From the NCBI RefSeq assembly GCF_027111295.1, contig NZ_CP114287.1:2666001-2730000 (forward strand): a stretch of DNA of 64,000 nucleotides, written 5' to 3'. Shown here piece by piece: positions 7,574 through 16,038 of the stretch. The position numbers and the translations under genes are program-made. The notes beneath the pieces are model-generated. The model was not told the origin of the DNA and did no database searches. It was given only the letters and a program-made list of their open reading frames with translations. Origin of the DNA: Flavobacterium gelatinilyticum (GTDB lineage: Bacteria > Bacteroidota > Bacteroidia > Flavobacteriales > Flavobacteriaceae). The first letter of the stretch is position 1, and every line of letters begins with the position of its first letter.

Positions 7574-8974
7574 TTAGATACAAGGAATTGGGTTATACAT
7601 TTTAGATCCGTTCGGAAGAGTTGTTTGTTTTGTAAGTAGAGGGTAAAAAAGTCCATCACTTTTCTGTTTAAAAAAAGTAACTCCACCATTATATTTATTT
7701 ACTACGAAAGCCTTTGCTTTTGCTTGTGATTCCATAGTGTATGAATGCATATCATTCCATACACTTAACATTTCACTAATCATAAATCCAGGATACTCTT
7801 TATTATCGTCTGGGCCTCTATTTGCCATATATTTTGCAGAAAACTCCTGTGCAGCTGCTAAATCTGTTATGGCTAATGCATACGTTCCGTCTCCTGTAAT
7901 TGCAAAACAGCTGTCAAAATTACTATTGTTTTTTTTGAGTCGGGCAATTGCATATATGTCTCCACCTGATGGCGGTGTATCATTAGGATGGTTGTGCAGG
8001 ACTGTAAAAGCTCCGGGCCAATTGGTAGTTACATAAACACTTCTGCCACCGTGTACAATAGGAGCTGCAGTTATCTGCGCATTTGTTATTCCTAAAGTAA
8101 TGCTGTGTTCGAAGTTATCAATAGCCGCTTTTTTAATATCGTTTATGGCTTTTTTATAAGTTGGGCTTGCTGCTATAGTTGTCAATTCTTTTGCAACTAC
8201 ACAAGGATCTTTTTTATTTGTTGAAGAGTCAGTTGCTGCAACAGTACTTCCAATAATAACAACATCTTCTTCTTTGTTTATGTGAGTATTAAATTCCACA
8301 ATCCCTAAATCTTTATACAAACTCAAATCTCCTGCAACTTTTTCAAGATTGCCATCTTTACTTTGTTTGGTATCATCGTATTTTGAGGTTTCGGGGTTGT
8401 CAAAGGTAATGCTCGTAATGGCTACGGGACAGGTCGGCAGAAGCTCGACAGTCATTCTGGAATAAATATCTACCCCGTTTGAATCCCTTATAGGTTTATC
8501 AAAAGTAACAGTACCTACCTTTTCCCCATTAATAATGAGATCTACTACTTTTTTCTCGGTACTGGTATTAGGGTCCCTTAACACCTTAACTTCTTGAGTG
8601 TGGGTTTCACCGGGTTTTACTTTTTTGGTTAATTCAACCTTCGATACAGTTTGTTTCTCTTTGTCTGTGCTTGGATCTTGGTTTGCGTTATTGTTTGTCT
8701 GCCCACTGGTAGATCCTCCCGAACCAAAGTCGGAATAATTGTCATCAACACCAATATAATTGGGAGGGTCATGATCCCAGTACAGCGAAGGATAATCCCA
8801 GGAATCATTATCTCCTGCTCCTGCATAAATATCTACATTGTCGAGGTCATTCATTCCGTCCCAGTTAAAACCACCACCGTCATTTTCATTACCTTGTGCC
8901 GTTACTTTACTTCCCAAAAACAGCAACATAAGTAACAGGAAGAAAGTATTTCTTTGTTTAAAAATTTCGCTCAT
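7574..8974 (-). CDS. Exported protein with C-terminal JAMM/RadC-like metalloprotease domain
   Basis: 466 aa. An N-terminal signal peptide ends near KVTAQG, then a D/G/N-rich low-complexity segment (about 30-105). A middle region (about 110-250) looks beta-rich. The C-terminal part carries VLHNHPNDTPPSGGDI (residues 325-340): H327-x-H329-P, S336 and D339 correspond to the HxHP...SxxD zinc motif of JAMM/RadC proteins, one residue shorter in the loop, and E289 in FEHSITLG is a candidate catalytic glutamate. JAMM proteins are Zn-dependent isopeptidases or peptidases; similar domains occur at the C-termini of Bacteroidota secreted polymorphic proteins. No T9SS sorting domain is present. It starts 3 bp after the Sel1 gene. 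Substrate unknown; zinc binding is not proven. Confidence 0.72.
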   Translation of the reverse strand: MSEIFKQRNTFFLLLMLLFLGSKVTAQGNENDGGGFNWDGMNDLDNVDIYAGAGDNDSWDYPSLYWDHDPPNYIGVDDNYSDFGSGGSTSGQTNNNANQDPSTDKEKQTVSKVELTKKVKPGETHTQEVKVLRDPNTSTEKKVVDLIINGEKVGTVTFDKPIRDSNGVDIYSRMTVELLPTCPVAITSITFDNPETSKYDDTKQSKDGNLEKVAGDLSLYKDLGIVEFNTHINKEEDVVIIGSTVAATDSSTNKKDPCVVAKELTTIAASPTYKKAINDIKKAAIDNFEHSITLGITNAQITAAPIVHGGRSVYVTTNWPGAFTVLHNHPNDTPPSGGDIYAIARLKKNNSNFDSCFAITGDGTYALAITDLAAAQEFSAKYMANRGPDDNKEYPGFMISEMLSVWNDMHSYTMESQAKAKAFVVNKYNGGVTFFKQKSDGLFYPLLTKQTTLPNGSKMYNPIPCI

Positions 8975-8977
8975 ATC

Positions 8978-10438
8978 TTATTGTTTTATTATCGTTCTCG
9001 AATGTAATTTGTCGTTTTCGTGTACCTGTACCACATAAAAGCCTTTTGGCAGATTAGCTGTGTCTACAGTAAACGACTGATTTCCTGCTTCCAGACTTGC
9101 AGCAGCTACTTTTTGTGTCTGCCCTGTTGTTACACTTATAAGTTGCAACTGTACTTTTGCCGGCTCTTTTAAATCGAATGCGACATAAAGCTGTTCATTA
9201 AATGGTACAGGGAATACTTTTATAAACTCTGTTTTTTGTGCGGCGAGTGCCAAAAACAAGGCTTCATCCTCTGCAGAAACAGCATCGTTTTTGGGTCTTA
9301 AAACCAGCGTTATTGGTGTTCCGGGTTCACGCCAATAATCAATATAACTATCAACATCTATAAGTAAATAAGGCGTATTATTGTAGATTTTGGAACTTAT
9401 ATTCATTCCTAAAACTTCGTACGTGAGCCGGTCATTTTTAAAGTCATGCGGATATAACTGATCGAGTTTAAATGTAAAGCCGGATACAATAAGAGTGTTG
9501 TTTTTTAGCAGTGCGGTGTTTTCAAAAGTTTTGTTTTCGAAATGTATTCGTGTGCTCAAATCTCCTCGTTTATTTTTACTAAAAACTATTTCTAAAGGCA
9601 GAATACGCAATGGCGTTTTTCCGGACCAGTCGTATTCTATAAAGCGGCCTGTCCATTCTCCTAAAATATTTCCAGCATTCAGTTTTTGATCTTCGGCTTC
9701 ATCTCTTATCAGGCTTTCTCTGCTTTCAGCAATTAATTCAGCCTCAATTTTTTTATCTCCATTGCCTGCTTCGCTAATAGCTTTTTCTGCCAGATTTAAA
9801 ACCTGATCCCGTTTTTCTGTTTTTACGTTCTGCAAAAAAGCTACGCTGTTTGGTGTATTGTTTCCGTATAGATATTCTAAAGCTTTTTCTGTATCCTGTG
9901 GTACACCGTAACCTAAATAATAGCAGACTCCCAGCCAGTGTTTTGCCATGCCGTAATTACTCTTTTTAAACCACTCAACAGCCTTATCATAATCCTGCGT
10001 TACACCAAGACCTTTAAGATACATATACCCGAGACCGTAACTGGCACGATCGTGATTTTTATCAGCTGCTTTTGTATACCATTCTACTGCTTTTTTCATG
10101 TCTATCGTACAGCCTGTCCCCTTACGATAAAAATTGCCTAAATTACTTTGTCCTGCCGGCTCACCGTTTAGTGCCGACTTTTCGACATAATTAAATCCTA
10201 TAGATTCGTTCTTCTCTATTCCAAGACCATAACTATACATAAGTCCTATATAGTTTTGAGCACCGCTGTTCCCTGCTTCTGCACAGGGCAATATATCATG
10301 GAACAAGGTGCTGTAATCTTTGTAAAACTGTTTGCTGTCTAAAAGCTTTTTTACTTGCTGCATACTCTGTTCACAATTAGACTGAGCTCCTGCTCCCAGT
10401 ACTGCGAGCAGGAAAACAAGGGTAAATATCCTCTTCAT
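8978..10438 (-). CDS. Sel1-repeat protein with type A T9SS sorting domain
   Basis: 486 aa. Signal peptide ends near GAGAQS. Residues about 59-192 hold four Sel1-like repeats (for example GLMYSYGLGI, GNFYRKGTGC, GYMYLKGLGV, GVCYYLGYGV), alpha-solenoid units used for protein binding. Residues about 230-400 have no recognised domain. The last 75 residues are a Por_Secre_tail type A sorting domain, with FPVPFNEQLYVAF and the closing GFYVVQV..... and a basic end. That tail predicts T9SS secretion and attachment at the cell surface, consistent with sprA elsewhere in the window. Third gene of the seven-gene operon. Confidence 0.82.
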   Translation of the reverse strand: MKRIFTLVFLLAVLGAGAQSNCEQSMQQVKKLLDSKQFYKDYSTLFHDILPCAEAGNSGAQNYIGLMYSYGLGIEKNESIGFNYVEKSALNGEPAGQSNLGNFYRKGTGCTIDMKKAVEWYTKAADKNHDRASYGLGYMYLKGLGVTQDYDKAVEWFKKSNYGMAKHWLGVCYYLGYGVPQDTEKALEYLYGNNTPNSVAFLQNVKTEKRDQVLNLAEKAISEAGNGDKKIEAELIAESRESLIRDEAEDQKLNAGNILGEWTGRFIEYDWSGKTPLRILPLEIVFSKNKRGDLSTRIHFENKTFENTALLKNNTLIVSGFTFKLDQLYPHDFKNDRLTYEVLGMNISSKIYNNTPYLLIDVDSYIDYWREPGTPITLVLRPKNDAVSAEDEALFLALAAQKTEFIKVFPVPFNEQLYVAFDLKEPAKVQLQLISVTTGQTQKVAAASLEAGNQSFTVDTANLPKGFYVVQVHENDKLHSRTIIKQ

Positions 10439-10465
10439 TATTTCATTTTTTGGTTATTAATTAGT

Positions 10466-11128
10466 TTATTTTTTGTTTTCATTCCACTCAAAACCGTTTG
10501 CATTTTTGCTTGCCGCTTCAGTGGTTTTCAGATTATATTCTGTACTTAGTTTTTTAAACTCTTTTTCGAACCTAAATCGCAAGATTCCTAATTTTGGTTT
10601 TTGAACTGTTTTATCAAAACTGTAGTATGCTGTTGTCAGTAAATGATTTAAGTGGTATTGGTAGAGCAAGGCATATAGTTTTTCTTTCTGACTTTCGGGC
10701 AGACTGCTGTTGTTATTAATAATCGGCTCATATTCTGTTTTTACATTTTGTATGGCTTCATTTTTATAATCGTCTACAGCAAATTCACTGTACTCTTTAT
10801 AGGTCAGCGAACTATTAATTTTTTGGGCATAATAATTTCGGGCATTATTAATCTTAAAATTGTAAAGCGATCCGGGATCCTGAATGCTGTATGGTGCATC
10901 TGCCTGCTTCTTTCTTGTATCTAAATCTTTTAATACTTTGTTTCTCTCTTCTATTATTTTTAATAACTCATTCGTTTTTGCTTCTGTTAAACCGGCTTTC
11001 TCTGCGCTTTTATAAAATCGGTCTTTAGCCCCTGTTTCACTTCCATTATTTAGTTCTTTATTGTTTTGAGACTGTAGATTCAATGCAAAAAGCGAGATCA
11101 TGATGACCGGAAATAGTTGTTTTTTCAT
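10466..11128 (-). CDS. Exported protein of unknown function, mostly helical
   Basis: 220 aa with a signal peptide (MKKQLFPVIMISLFALNLQSQ). The mature part is K/E/N-rich and looks alpha-helical, with a charged stretch TNELLKIIEERNKVLKDLD that may form a coiled coil. No family is recognised and no cysteines or metal-ligand clusters stand out. It lies 34 bp after the transglutaminase-like gene and 27 bp before the Sel1 gene, so it is probably an accessory protein of the same operon. Confidence 0.68.
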   Translation of the reverse strand: MKKQLFPVIMISLFALNLQSQNNKELNNGSETGAKDRFYKSAEKAGLTEAKTNELLKIIEERNKVLKDLDTRKKQADAPYSIQDPGSLYNFKINNARNYYAQKINSSLTYKEYSEFAVDDYKNEAIQNVKTEYEPIINNNSSLPESQKEKLYALLYQYHLNHLLTTAYYSFDKTVQKPKLGILRFRFEKEFKKLSTEYNLKTTEAASKNANGFEWNENKK

Positions 11129-11162
11129 GTTTTTATTTTTTGGATAATTATATTATGAACCG

Positions 11163-12692
11163 CTAATACCATTCGATTTGTCTGGTTTGTGAATTAATTC
11201 TAAATATGCGCTCATAACCATTACTTTTTGAACAAAGAGCCACAAACAGTCCGTTATCAGGAATTCTGGAAAATTTTATATGATCTCTTTCTGCTTTTGA
11301 TTCTTCCAGTTTTTTCCAGCCTTTATCCCACACATAGAGAGTGAACATTTCATTCTCAAATACTTCGAAAGAATTAAAATCGAGTCCCGGTTCTTTTTTA
11401 GTTATGTCTCTGGATATGTTATAAGAAAAAGTTCTGCTGTAATCCGGCTTGAGTATCTGTTGTTTTTTACTGCTGTCCAGAAGTACTGGATAGGGAGCGT
11501 AATTCATTTTTTTTGAAACATTATTGTACAAACTGGGCAGATACACAATGTTGGTTCCTAAATTCTCATACTCCATGTTATTTTCAGACCTCTTTCCCCA
11601 ATCGGTAGTATTCCATTTTCCGAGATTAAAAACATTGATAAAGCCAATAGTTTCTTTGTTTTCCGCGGCAAATGGATACATTATTTTTCCCGTGGGAACA
11701 TACTCTGATGTCACATCTATAAGATTTTTTTCTCTTAAAAATCCAGCAGGTATAAATAAACTGTCTTTTAAAACTGCTAAAGTATTTTGCTGAATAGAAT
11801 AGGTTTTCCTAAAAACTTTGGCCAGCCGTTTTTCGGTGGCATTGTATGCGTATGGGAGTCCTTGCGGATTACCAAAACAGTTTCCGTTAAACGGAATGTG
11901 TTTACCGTTTTCATCAATAATTGTATCCCAAAAATGTCTTTTTGAAGATGCTCCATAAAACGGCGTAAAGTCAAAAGTCACAGCCAGTCCAATTGATCTG
12001 CATGCCAGTAAAGTTAAATTTGCCAGGTCGCTGCAATCTCCTTCCCTTCTAAAAAGTAATTGTTGCGGGCTTAGGTAAGGAATGGGATCCGGACGACTCC
12101 CTAAAAAACGGAAATTTTTTAATTCTAAAATGGTCTTTGTCGCTGCATCAACCGGTTCGTTCTTATTGGCCGTAAACACTGCCTGAGATACTAATTGCAC
12201 GTATTCATCACGCCAGTCTTCAAGAGGTTCAGTTAAACTTCTGTAAGGAAGTATATATTCGCAAAATGTTTTAAAATCATACGAACTTGACCACGTATTA
12301 CTTTTCCAAGCCTTAAAAGCCAGATCAATATTTTTAATTAATAATTCCGGAGTTACAACATCCAGATCTTTTACATCATATAGTTTTGGAGTTAGCTTAA
12401 TGCTGTCCTGCAATTTTAAAAAAGCATTTATCGCTTCTTCAGGATTTGGGTAATCCAATTCGTTAAAATAAATCTTGTTATTGTCCCTGTCTATCCAGTT
12501 ATAATTTCTGCCATAATGAATATCCATATTAGAAATTAGAAATTTCGCGGCTTCTTTTTTTTCGGTGTCAAATTGATAATGCTTGTACACAACCCTCTCT
12601 AAACGCTCCTTTGACAAATTTGAATGCGAAATCGATTGCGAAAAAACAGCAGAAAAAGACAAGCAAATAGAAAAAACAAAGTACTTAATCAT
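11163..12692 (-). CDS. Exported transglutaminase-like protein
   Basis: 509 aa with a signal peptide ending near AVFSQS. The core at about 205-270 has the transglutaminase-like signature: REGDCSDLANLTLLACRSIG with C220, then RHFWDTIID with H253 and D260, fitting a Cys-His-Asp triad. The preceding FCEYILPYRSLTEPLEDWR block is typical of Bacteroidota members that carry helical N-terminal and beta-rich C-terminal extensions. Such proteins act as cysteine peptidases or transfer acyl groups; the activity here is unknown. It is the first gene of the operon; a near-consensus promoter box (TAAGATTG, minus strand, 12714-12721) is 22 bp upstream. Confidence 0.83.
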   Translation of the reverse strand: MIKYFVFSICLSFSAVFSQSISHSNLSKERLERVVYKHYQFDTEKKEAAKFLISNMDIHYGRNYNWIDRDNNKIYFNELDYPNPEEAINAFLKLQDSIKLTPKLYDVKDLDVVTPELLIKNIDLAFKAWKSNTWSSSYDFKTFCEYILPYRSLTEPLEDWRDEYVQLVSQAVFTANKNEPVDAATKTILELKNFRFLGSRPDPIPYLSPQQLLFRREGDCSDLANLTLLACRSIGLAVTFDFTPFYGASSKRHFWDTIIDENGKHIPFNGNCFGNPQGLPYAYNATEKRLAKVFRKTYSIQQNTLAVLKDSLFIPAGFLREKNLIDVTSEYVPTGKIMYPFAAENKETIGFINVFNLGKWNTTDWGKRSENNMEYENLGTNIVYLPSLYNNVSKKMNYAPYPVLLDSSKKQQILKPDYSRTFSYNISRDITKKEPGLDFNSFEVFENEMFTLYVWDKGWKKLEESKAERDHIKFSRIPDNGLFVALCSKSNGYERIFRINSQTRQIEWY

Positions 12693-12755
12693 TATTTTAT
12701 AAGTTTTACTTTACAATCTTATAACAAAAACGTAAGAAAAAAAATAAATAATTGT

Positions 12756-12763
12756 TAATTTTG
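12756..12763 (+). promoter_or_regulatory. Bacteroidota -7 promoter element for the O-antigen-ligase-like gene
   Basis: TAATTTTG matches TAnnTTTG; the predicted start near 12767 gives a leader of about 31 nt to the ATG at 12798. Confidence 0.55.
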
Positions 12764-12797
12764 CAAAATATTAAAAAATAGATTTTAGACTCTACTA

Positions 12798-14540
12798 ATG
12801 AAAATTCACAGAATCATCATTTTTTTAACATTTACATTGGCATTTTTATTTGCTAAATGCGAATGCACTTCACTTCCCTTTTTAAATCAAAAATATATTT
12901 ATTGGTTAATTGCTGTTATTGGAGGTACTGTACTGTTTCTTTATAAAGAATCAAACACTAAGTTATCTTTAAACATTTTTGATATTCTTATGCTGATTCT
13001 GACTTGCATAACATTTTGGAATCTGATTTTTCTATCAAAAGCTGCAGTTTTCAATTTAAAACTATGGTACTTCTTTGGTTATCTGCTTGTTTATGTAATC
13101 TTAAGAAGAAGTTTAAACACAGATGAAATAATTCGAAAAAGCCAAAGTTTTCTGCATCATTTTATAGCCGTCACAGCAATTGTAAATGGCAGTATTGCTG
13201 TTTTGCAGGAAAATCATCTGCTCTTATCTAAAAATGAACATTTTCTAAGTACCGCGCTTTTTTATTCACCTAATCAGCTGGGGCTTTTTATGGCACTTGG
13301 ATGCTTAAGTTCAATAGAGCTAATTAAAAAGTACAAAGGCTATATTAAAACCCTATGTATTCTTTGTTTTCTGATTTCTCTCTATGGTTTATATTTATCA
13401 AAATGCAGGGGAGCTTGTTTAGGTTTAGGGGCTGCATTATTTTATGATTTTTACAAATCCAAAAATAGTGTTCGCTTTATTAGATGGAAAATTATGGTTC
13501 CTCTTTTATTGTTTTTATGTGGATTCTTTTTTCTATTTTTCAATACAGCTGCCCTAAAATCAGAATCAACTTCAGGGAGAGTTTTTATTACAGAGAGAGT
13601 TTTAGAAGAAGTTAAAGATAAATTACTAACCGGACATGGTTTTGATTCATTTGCCCTGAAGTACAATACAGCAAAGGCACAATATTTTGAAAGCGAAAGA
13701 TCGTGGCAGGAGATAAAGAATGCCAGCTATATCTACAATGCTAATAATGATTTTCTAGAATTGACTTTTGAATTTGGATTAATTTGGATCTTCGTTTTTA
13801 CTTTAATTATTTTCATGTTGTTTTATTTTTCAATTCAAACCTCAGAAATAAAGTCATGCACTACTATGCTTCTTTGTCTCATTATTTTTGCTTTTACAAA
13901 TAGTGTTTTGTCTGTACCGCTATTTATTGTTTTAGGCTGCTGTTTCTCTGTAATAATCATCAATACAATCAAGAACAAACCTATCTATATATTTAATAAT
14001 TACAAGTTTACACAAATTCTAAACATAACTTTTGCGATTTCTTTTTTTGCGGTACTGCTTTTTAGGATAAATGCAGAATATAAATTATTGAAACTGTATG
14101 AGCAAAAAGTGTCTTTTACCAGTTTTAAAACAATTGAAAACTATATTTCAAAAATAGATGCAAATGGAGAGCAGTTTTTTATGGCTGGAGTAATTCTATT
14201 AAAAAACAAACATACTAAGGAAGGAACTTTCTATTTAGAAAAAGGGTTTGAATGTTCAGGCAAGCCAAGTTTAGGCAAAATTCTGGCCGGCATTTACGAA
14301 AAACAAAATCAATTTTCGAACGCTGAAAAAATATACATCTATAATATAAATGCAGAACCTTTTAGATTTGAGCCCCGCGTCGATCTATTTCAATTATATG
14401 TCAGAACAAATCAAAAAAAGAAAGCAATAGAAACCGCTAAAAAAATAATTGATCTTCCCATTAAGATTCCGTCTGACAAAATTGGCACATTTAAAAAAGA
14501 GGCGAGATCCTACATTACTAAACAACAAAAGGCAGAATAA
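12798..14540 (+). CDS. O-antigen ligase/polymerase-like membrane protein with TPR-like tail
   Basis: 580 aa, inner-membrane. About ten or more hydrophobic helices cover residues 1-430, and the C-terminal 140 residues are soluble and TPR-like (KNKHTKEGTFYLEKGFE, LAGIYEKQNQFSNAEKIY, LYVRTNQKKKAIETAKKI). The periplasmic loop LTGHGFDSFALKYNTAKAQY followed by NNDFLELTFEFGLIWIF matches the Wzy_C pattern of O-antigen ligases and polymerases, which join lipid-linked glycans. Alternatives are a glycan polymerase or the ligase used in protein O-glycosylation. It lies alone on the plus strand with no other glycan genes nearby. Its last 20 bp form half of a palindrome shared with the convergent gene. Confidence 0.75.
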   Translation: MKIHRIIIFLTFTLAFLFAKCECTSLPFLNQKYIYWLIAVIGGTVLFLYKESNTKLSLNIFDILMLILTCITFWNLIFLSKAAVFNLKLWYFFGYLLVYVILRRSLNTDEIIRKSQSFLHHFIAVTAIVNGSIAVLQENHLLLSKNEHFLSTALFYSPNQLGLFMALGCLSSIELIKKYKGYIKTLCILCFLISLYGLYLSKCRGACLGLGAALFYDFYKSKNSVRFIRWKIMVPLLLFLCGFFFLFFNTAALKSESTSGRVFITERVLEEVKDKLLTGHGFDSFALKYNTAKAQYFESERSWQEIKNASYIYNANNDFLELTFEFGLIWIFVFTLIIFMLFYFSIQTSEIKSCTTMLLCLIIFAFTNSVLSVPLFIVLGCCFSVIIINTIKNKPIYIFNNYKFTQILNITFAISFFAVLLFRINAEYKLLKLYEQKVSFTSFKTIENYISKIDANGEQFFMAGVILLKNKHTKEGTFYLEKGFECSGKPSLGKILAGIYEKQNQFSNAEKIYIYNINAEPFRFEPRVDLFQLYVRTNQKKKAIETAKKIIDLPIKIPSDKIGTFKKEARSYITKQQKAE

Positions 14541-14561
14541 TTATTCTGCCTTTTGTTGTTT
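14520..14561. terminator. 42-bp perfect palindrome acting as shared terminator
   Basis: 14520-14540 is the exact reverse complement of 14541-14561. The centre separates the two convergent stop codons (14538-14540 and 14541-14543), so the palindrome codes for the last residues of both proteins. The arms end in AAAA and TTTT runs, as in a bidirectional intrinsic terminator. Confidence 0.85.
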
Positions 14562-14804
14562 GGATTTATACATCTTATAGATAAGAAATCCTATAATTGC
14601 TACGAGTAAATACGGGATTATCATCAGGAAAACAATTCCGTCGTTTACCGCTTCTGCTTTTTTAACATTAGAATCTCCGGAAAGTGCTGCACGGCACATG
14701 GCGCACTGGGCATTTGCCGAAATTCCAATTAGGAAAATACAAATTCCAAGAATTAATCTTTTAATCTTAGAATTTGACTTTTGTATTTTATTTTTAGTAT
14801 ACAT
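14541..14804 (-). CDS. Small membrane protein with CAMC motif in oxidase assembly cluster
   Basis: 87 aa. An N-terminal signal-like helix ends at SANAQ, followed by CAMCRAALSGDSNVKKA and one C-terminal membrane helix. The CxxC directly after the predicted cleavage site could bind copper or heme or be redox-active, but no family is assigned. It overlaps the DUF420 gene by 11 bp and is the last gene of a cluster making cytochrome oxidase cofactors, so a role in oxidase assembly is likely by context. The C-terminal KQQKAE is encoded within the terminator palindrome. Confidence 0.72.
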   Translation of the reverse strand: MYTKNKIQKSNSKIKRLILGICIFLIGISANAQCAMCRAALSGDSNVKKAEAVNDGIVFLMIIPYLLVAIIGFLIYKMYKSKQQKAE

Positions 14805-15336
14805 AATACGGAGAAATCATTAAGTAAACTACAACTCCCGTTACCGCAACGTATAACCAAAGCGGAAAGGTAATTTTAGCTATTTTTTTATGTCTGTCAA
14901 ATCTTTGGGCCAATGCTCTTACATAGGTAATTAACACTAGTGGAATAATGGCAATAGACAGCAAAATATGTGTTAATAATATAAAAAAGTAAACATAACG
15001 AATGGCTCCTTCACCTCCAAATTTAGTCGAATCTGATGTCATATGATACGCCACATACATAACTAAAAAGGCAACTGACAATGCAATTGCAAAAGTCATT
15101 AATCGTTCGTGCAACTTAAGTTTTCCATTTTTTACGGCAATAACTGCCCAGACTAAAACAATTGCCGTAATACCATTTGTAGTAGCGTAAATAGGCGGCA
15201 GAAATGAAAGAGGCTCAACGTTGATTCCGAAATCTTTTAATTTGATTCCGAATAAAATTGCCACAACTACCGGTATAACAATCGAAACGGCAATAATAAA
15301 TTTATTGTATTTTTTTTCTAATGAATGATCTTCCAT
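14794..15336 (-). CDS. DUF420 (CtaM-like) membrane protein
   Basis: 180 aa with about five membrane helices. Conserved histidines lie in LHERLM, YVAYHMTSD and LLTHILLSI, the pattern of DUF420 proteins. In Firmicutes the related CtaM is needed for maturation of heme A-type oxidases; that link is family knowledge, not shown here. It follows the SCO gene by 1 bp and overlaps the small CAMC protein gene, fitting an assembly role in the inner membrane. Confidence 0.85.
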   Translation of the reverse strand: MEDHSLEKKYNKFIIAVSIVIPVVVAILFGIKLKDFGINVEPLSFLPPIYATTNGITAIVLVWAVIAVKNGKLKLHERLMTFAIALSVAFLVMYVAYHMTSDSTKFGGEGAIRYVYFFILLTHILLSIAIIPLVLITYVRALAQRFDRHKKIAKITFPLWLYVAVTGVVVYLMISPYYVY

Positions 15337-15337
15337 T

Positions 15338-16027
15338 TTATTCTTCTAATAGTATTTTTATGTCTTGCTGAATATCTCTAACTCCTTTTTTATCTAATCC
15401 GTCATAGTAAATGGCCGGATTGCCAAATTCATCTTTTCTGCAGCGGATATTTCCTTCTTTATCAATTAAAGCAAATAGTCCCGAATGCTCAAAACCGCCG
15501 CTTACTTTTTCATTTTCTCCGGCATAAAGATTAAATCCTTTGTTAGATAAATCCATGATAGTGGCTTTATCACCGGTTAAGAAATTCCATGTTGCTGATT
15601 TTACTCCCAGCAGTTTTGCATGATCTTTTAAAACCTGCGGTGTATCGTGTGCCGGATCGATCGTAATGGAAACGATTCCGAAATTAGGATTGCCAAAAAA
15701 TGTTTTTTCAATTTCCAGCATGCTCATATTCATCTTCGGACAAATTGAAGGGCAGGTTGTAAAAAAGAACTCTAAAACATATACTTTTCCCTTGTACGTT
15801 TCGTTCGAAATCTTAGCATTATCCTGATTGGTCAGTTCAAATTTTGGAGCCGGACCTATCGTTAATAATTTAGCACCTGATTTTGCGCTTTTAGAATCTA
15901 CGTTATCGAGACGATTGCCTTTTACTACATCACCATTTTTAACCCTTTCGACAATTTTAGGCACCGCGTAAATTCCGAAAATCAAAATAATAAACGAAAT
16001 CCCTATATAAGATTTATTTTTAAACAT
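15338..16027 (-). CDS. SCO1/SenC-family copper chaperone
   Basis: 229 aa with an N-terminal membrane anchor (about 7-24) and a thioredoxin-like domain facing the periplasm. The copper-binding pair is TCPSICPKM with C92 and C96, and the third ligand is H181 in GGFEHSGLF. SCO proteins deliver copper to the CuA site of cytochrome oxidase subunit II, which is encoded in this window at 59555-60748. It lies 11 bp downstream of a SCO-like gene without the cysteine pair. Confidence 0.93.
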   Translation of the reverse strand: MFKNKSYIGISFIILIFGIYAVPKIVERVKNGDVVKGNRLDNVDSKSAKSGAKLLTIGPAPKFELTNQDNAKISNETYKGKVYVLEFFFTTCPSICPKMNMSMLEIEKTFFGNPNFGIVSITIDPAHDTPQVLKDHAKLLGVKSATWNFLTGDKATIMDLSNKGFNLYAGENEKVSGGFEHSGLFALIDKEGNIRCRKDEFGNPAIYYDGLDKKGVRDIQQDIKILLEE

Positions 16028-16038
16028 GAAAAGTAATT

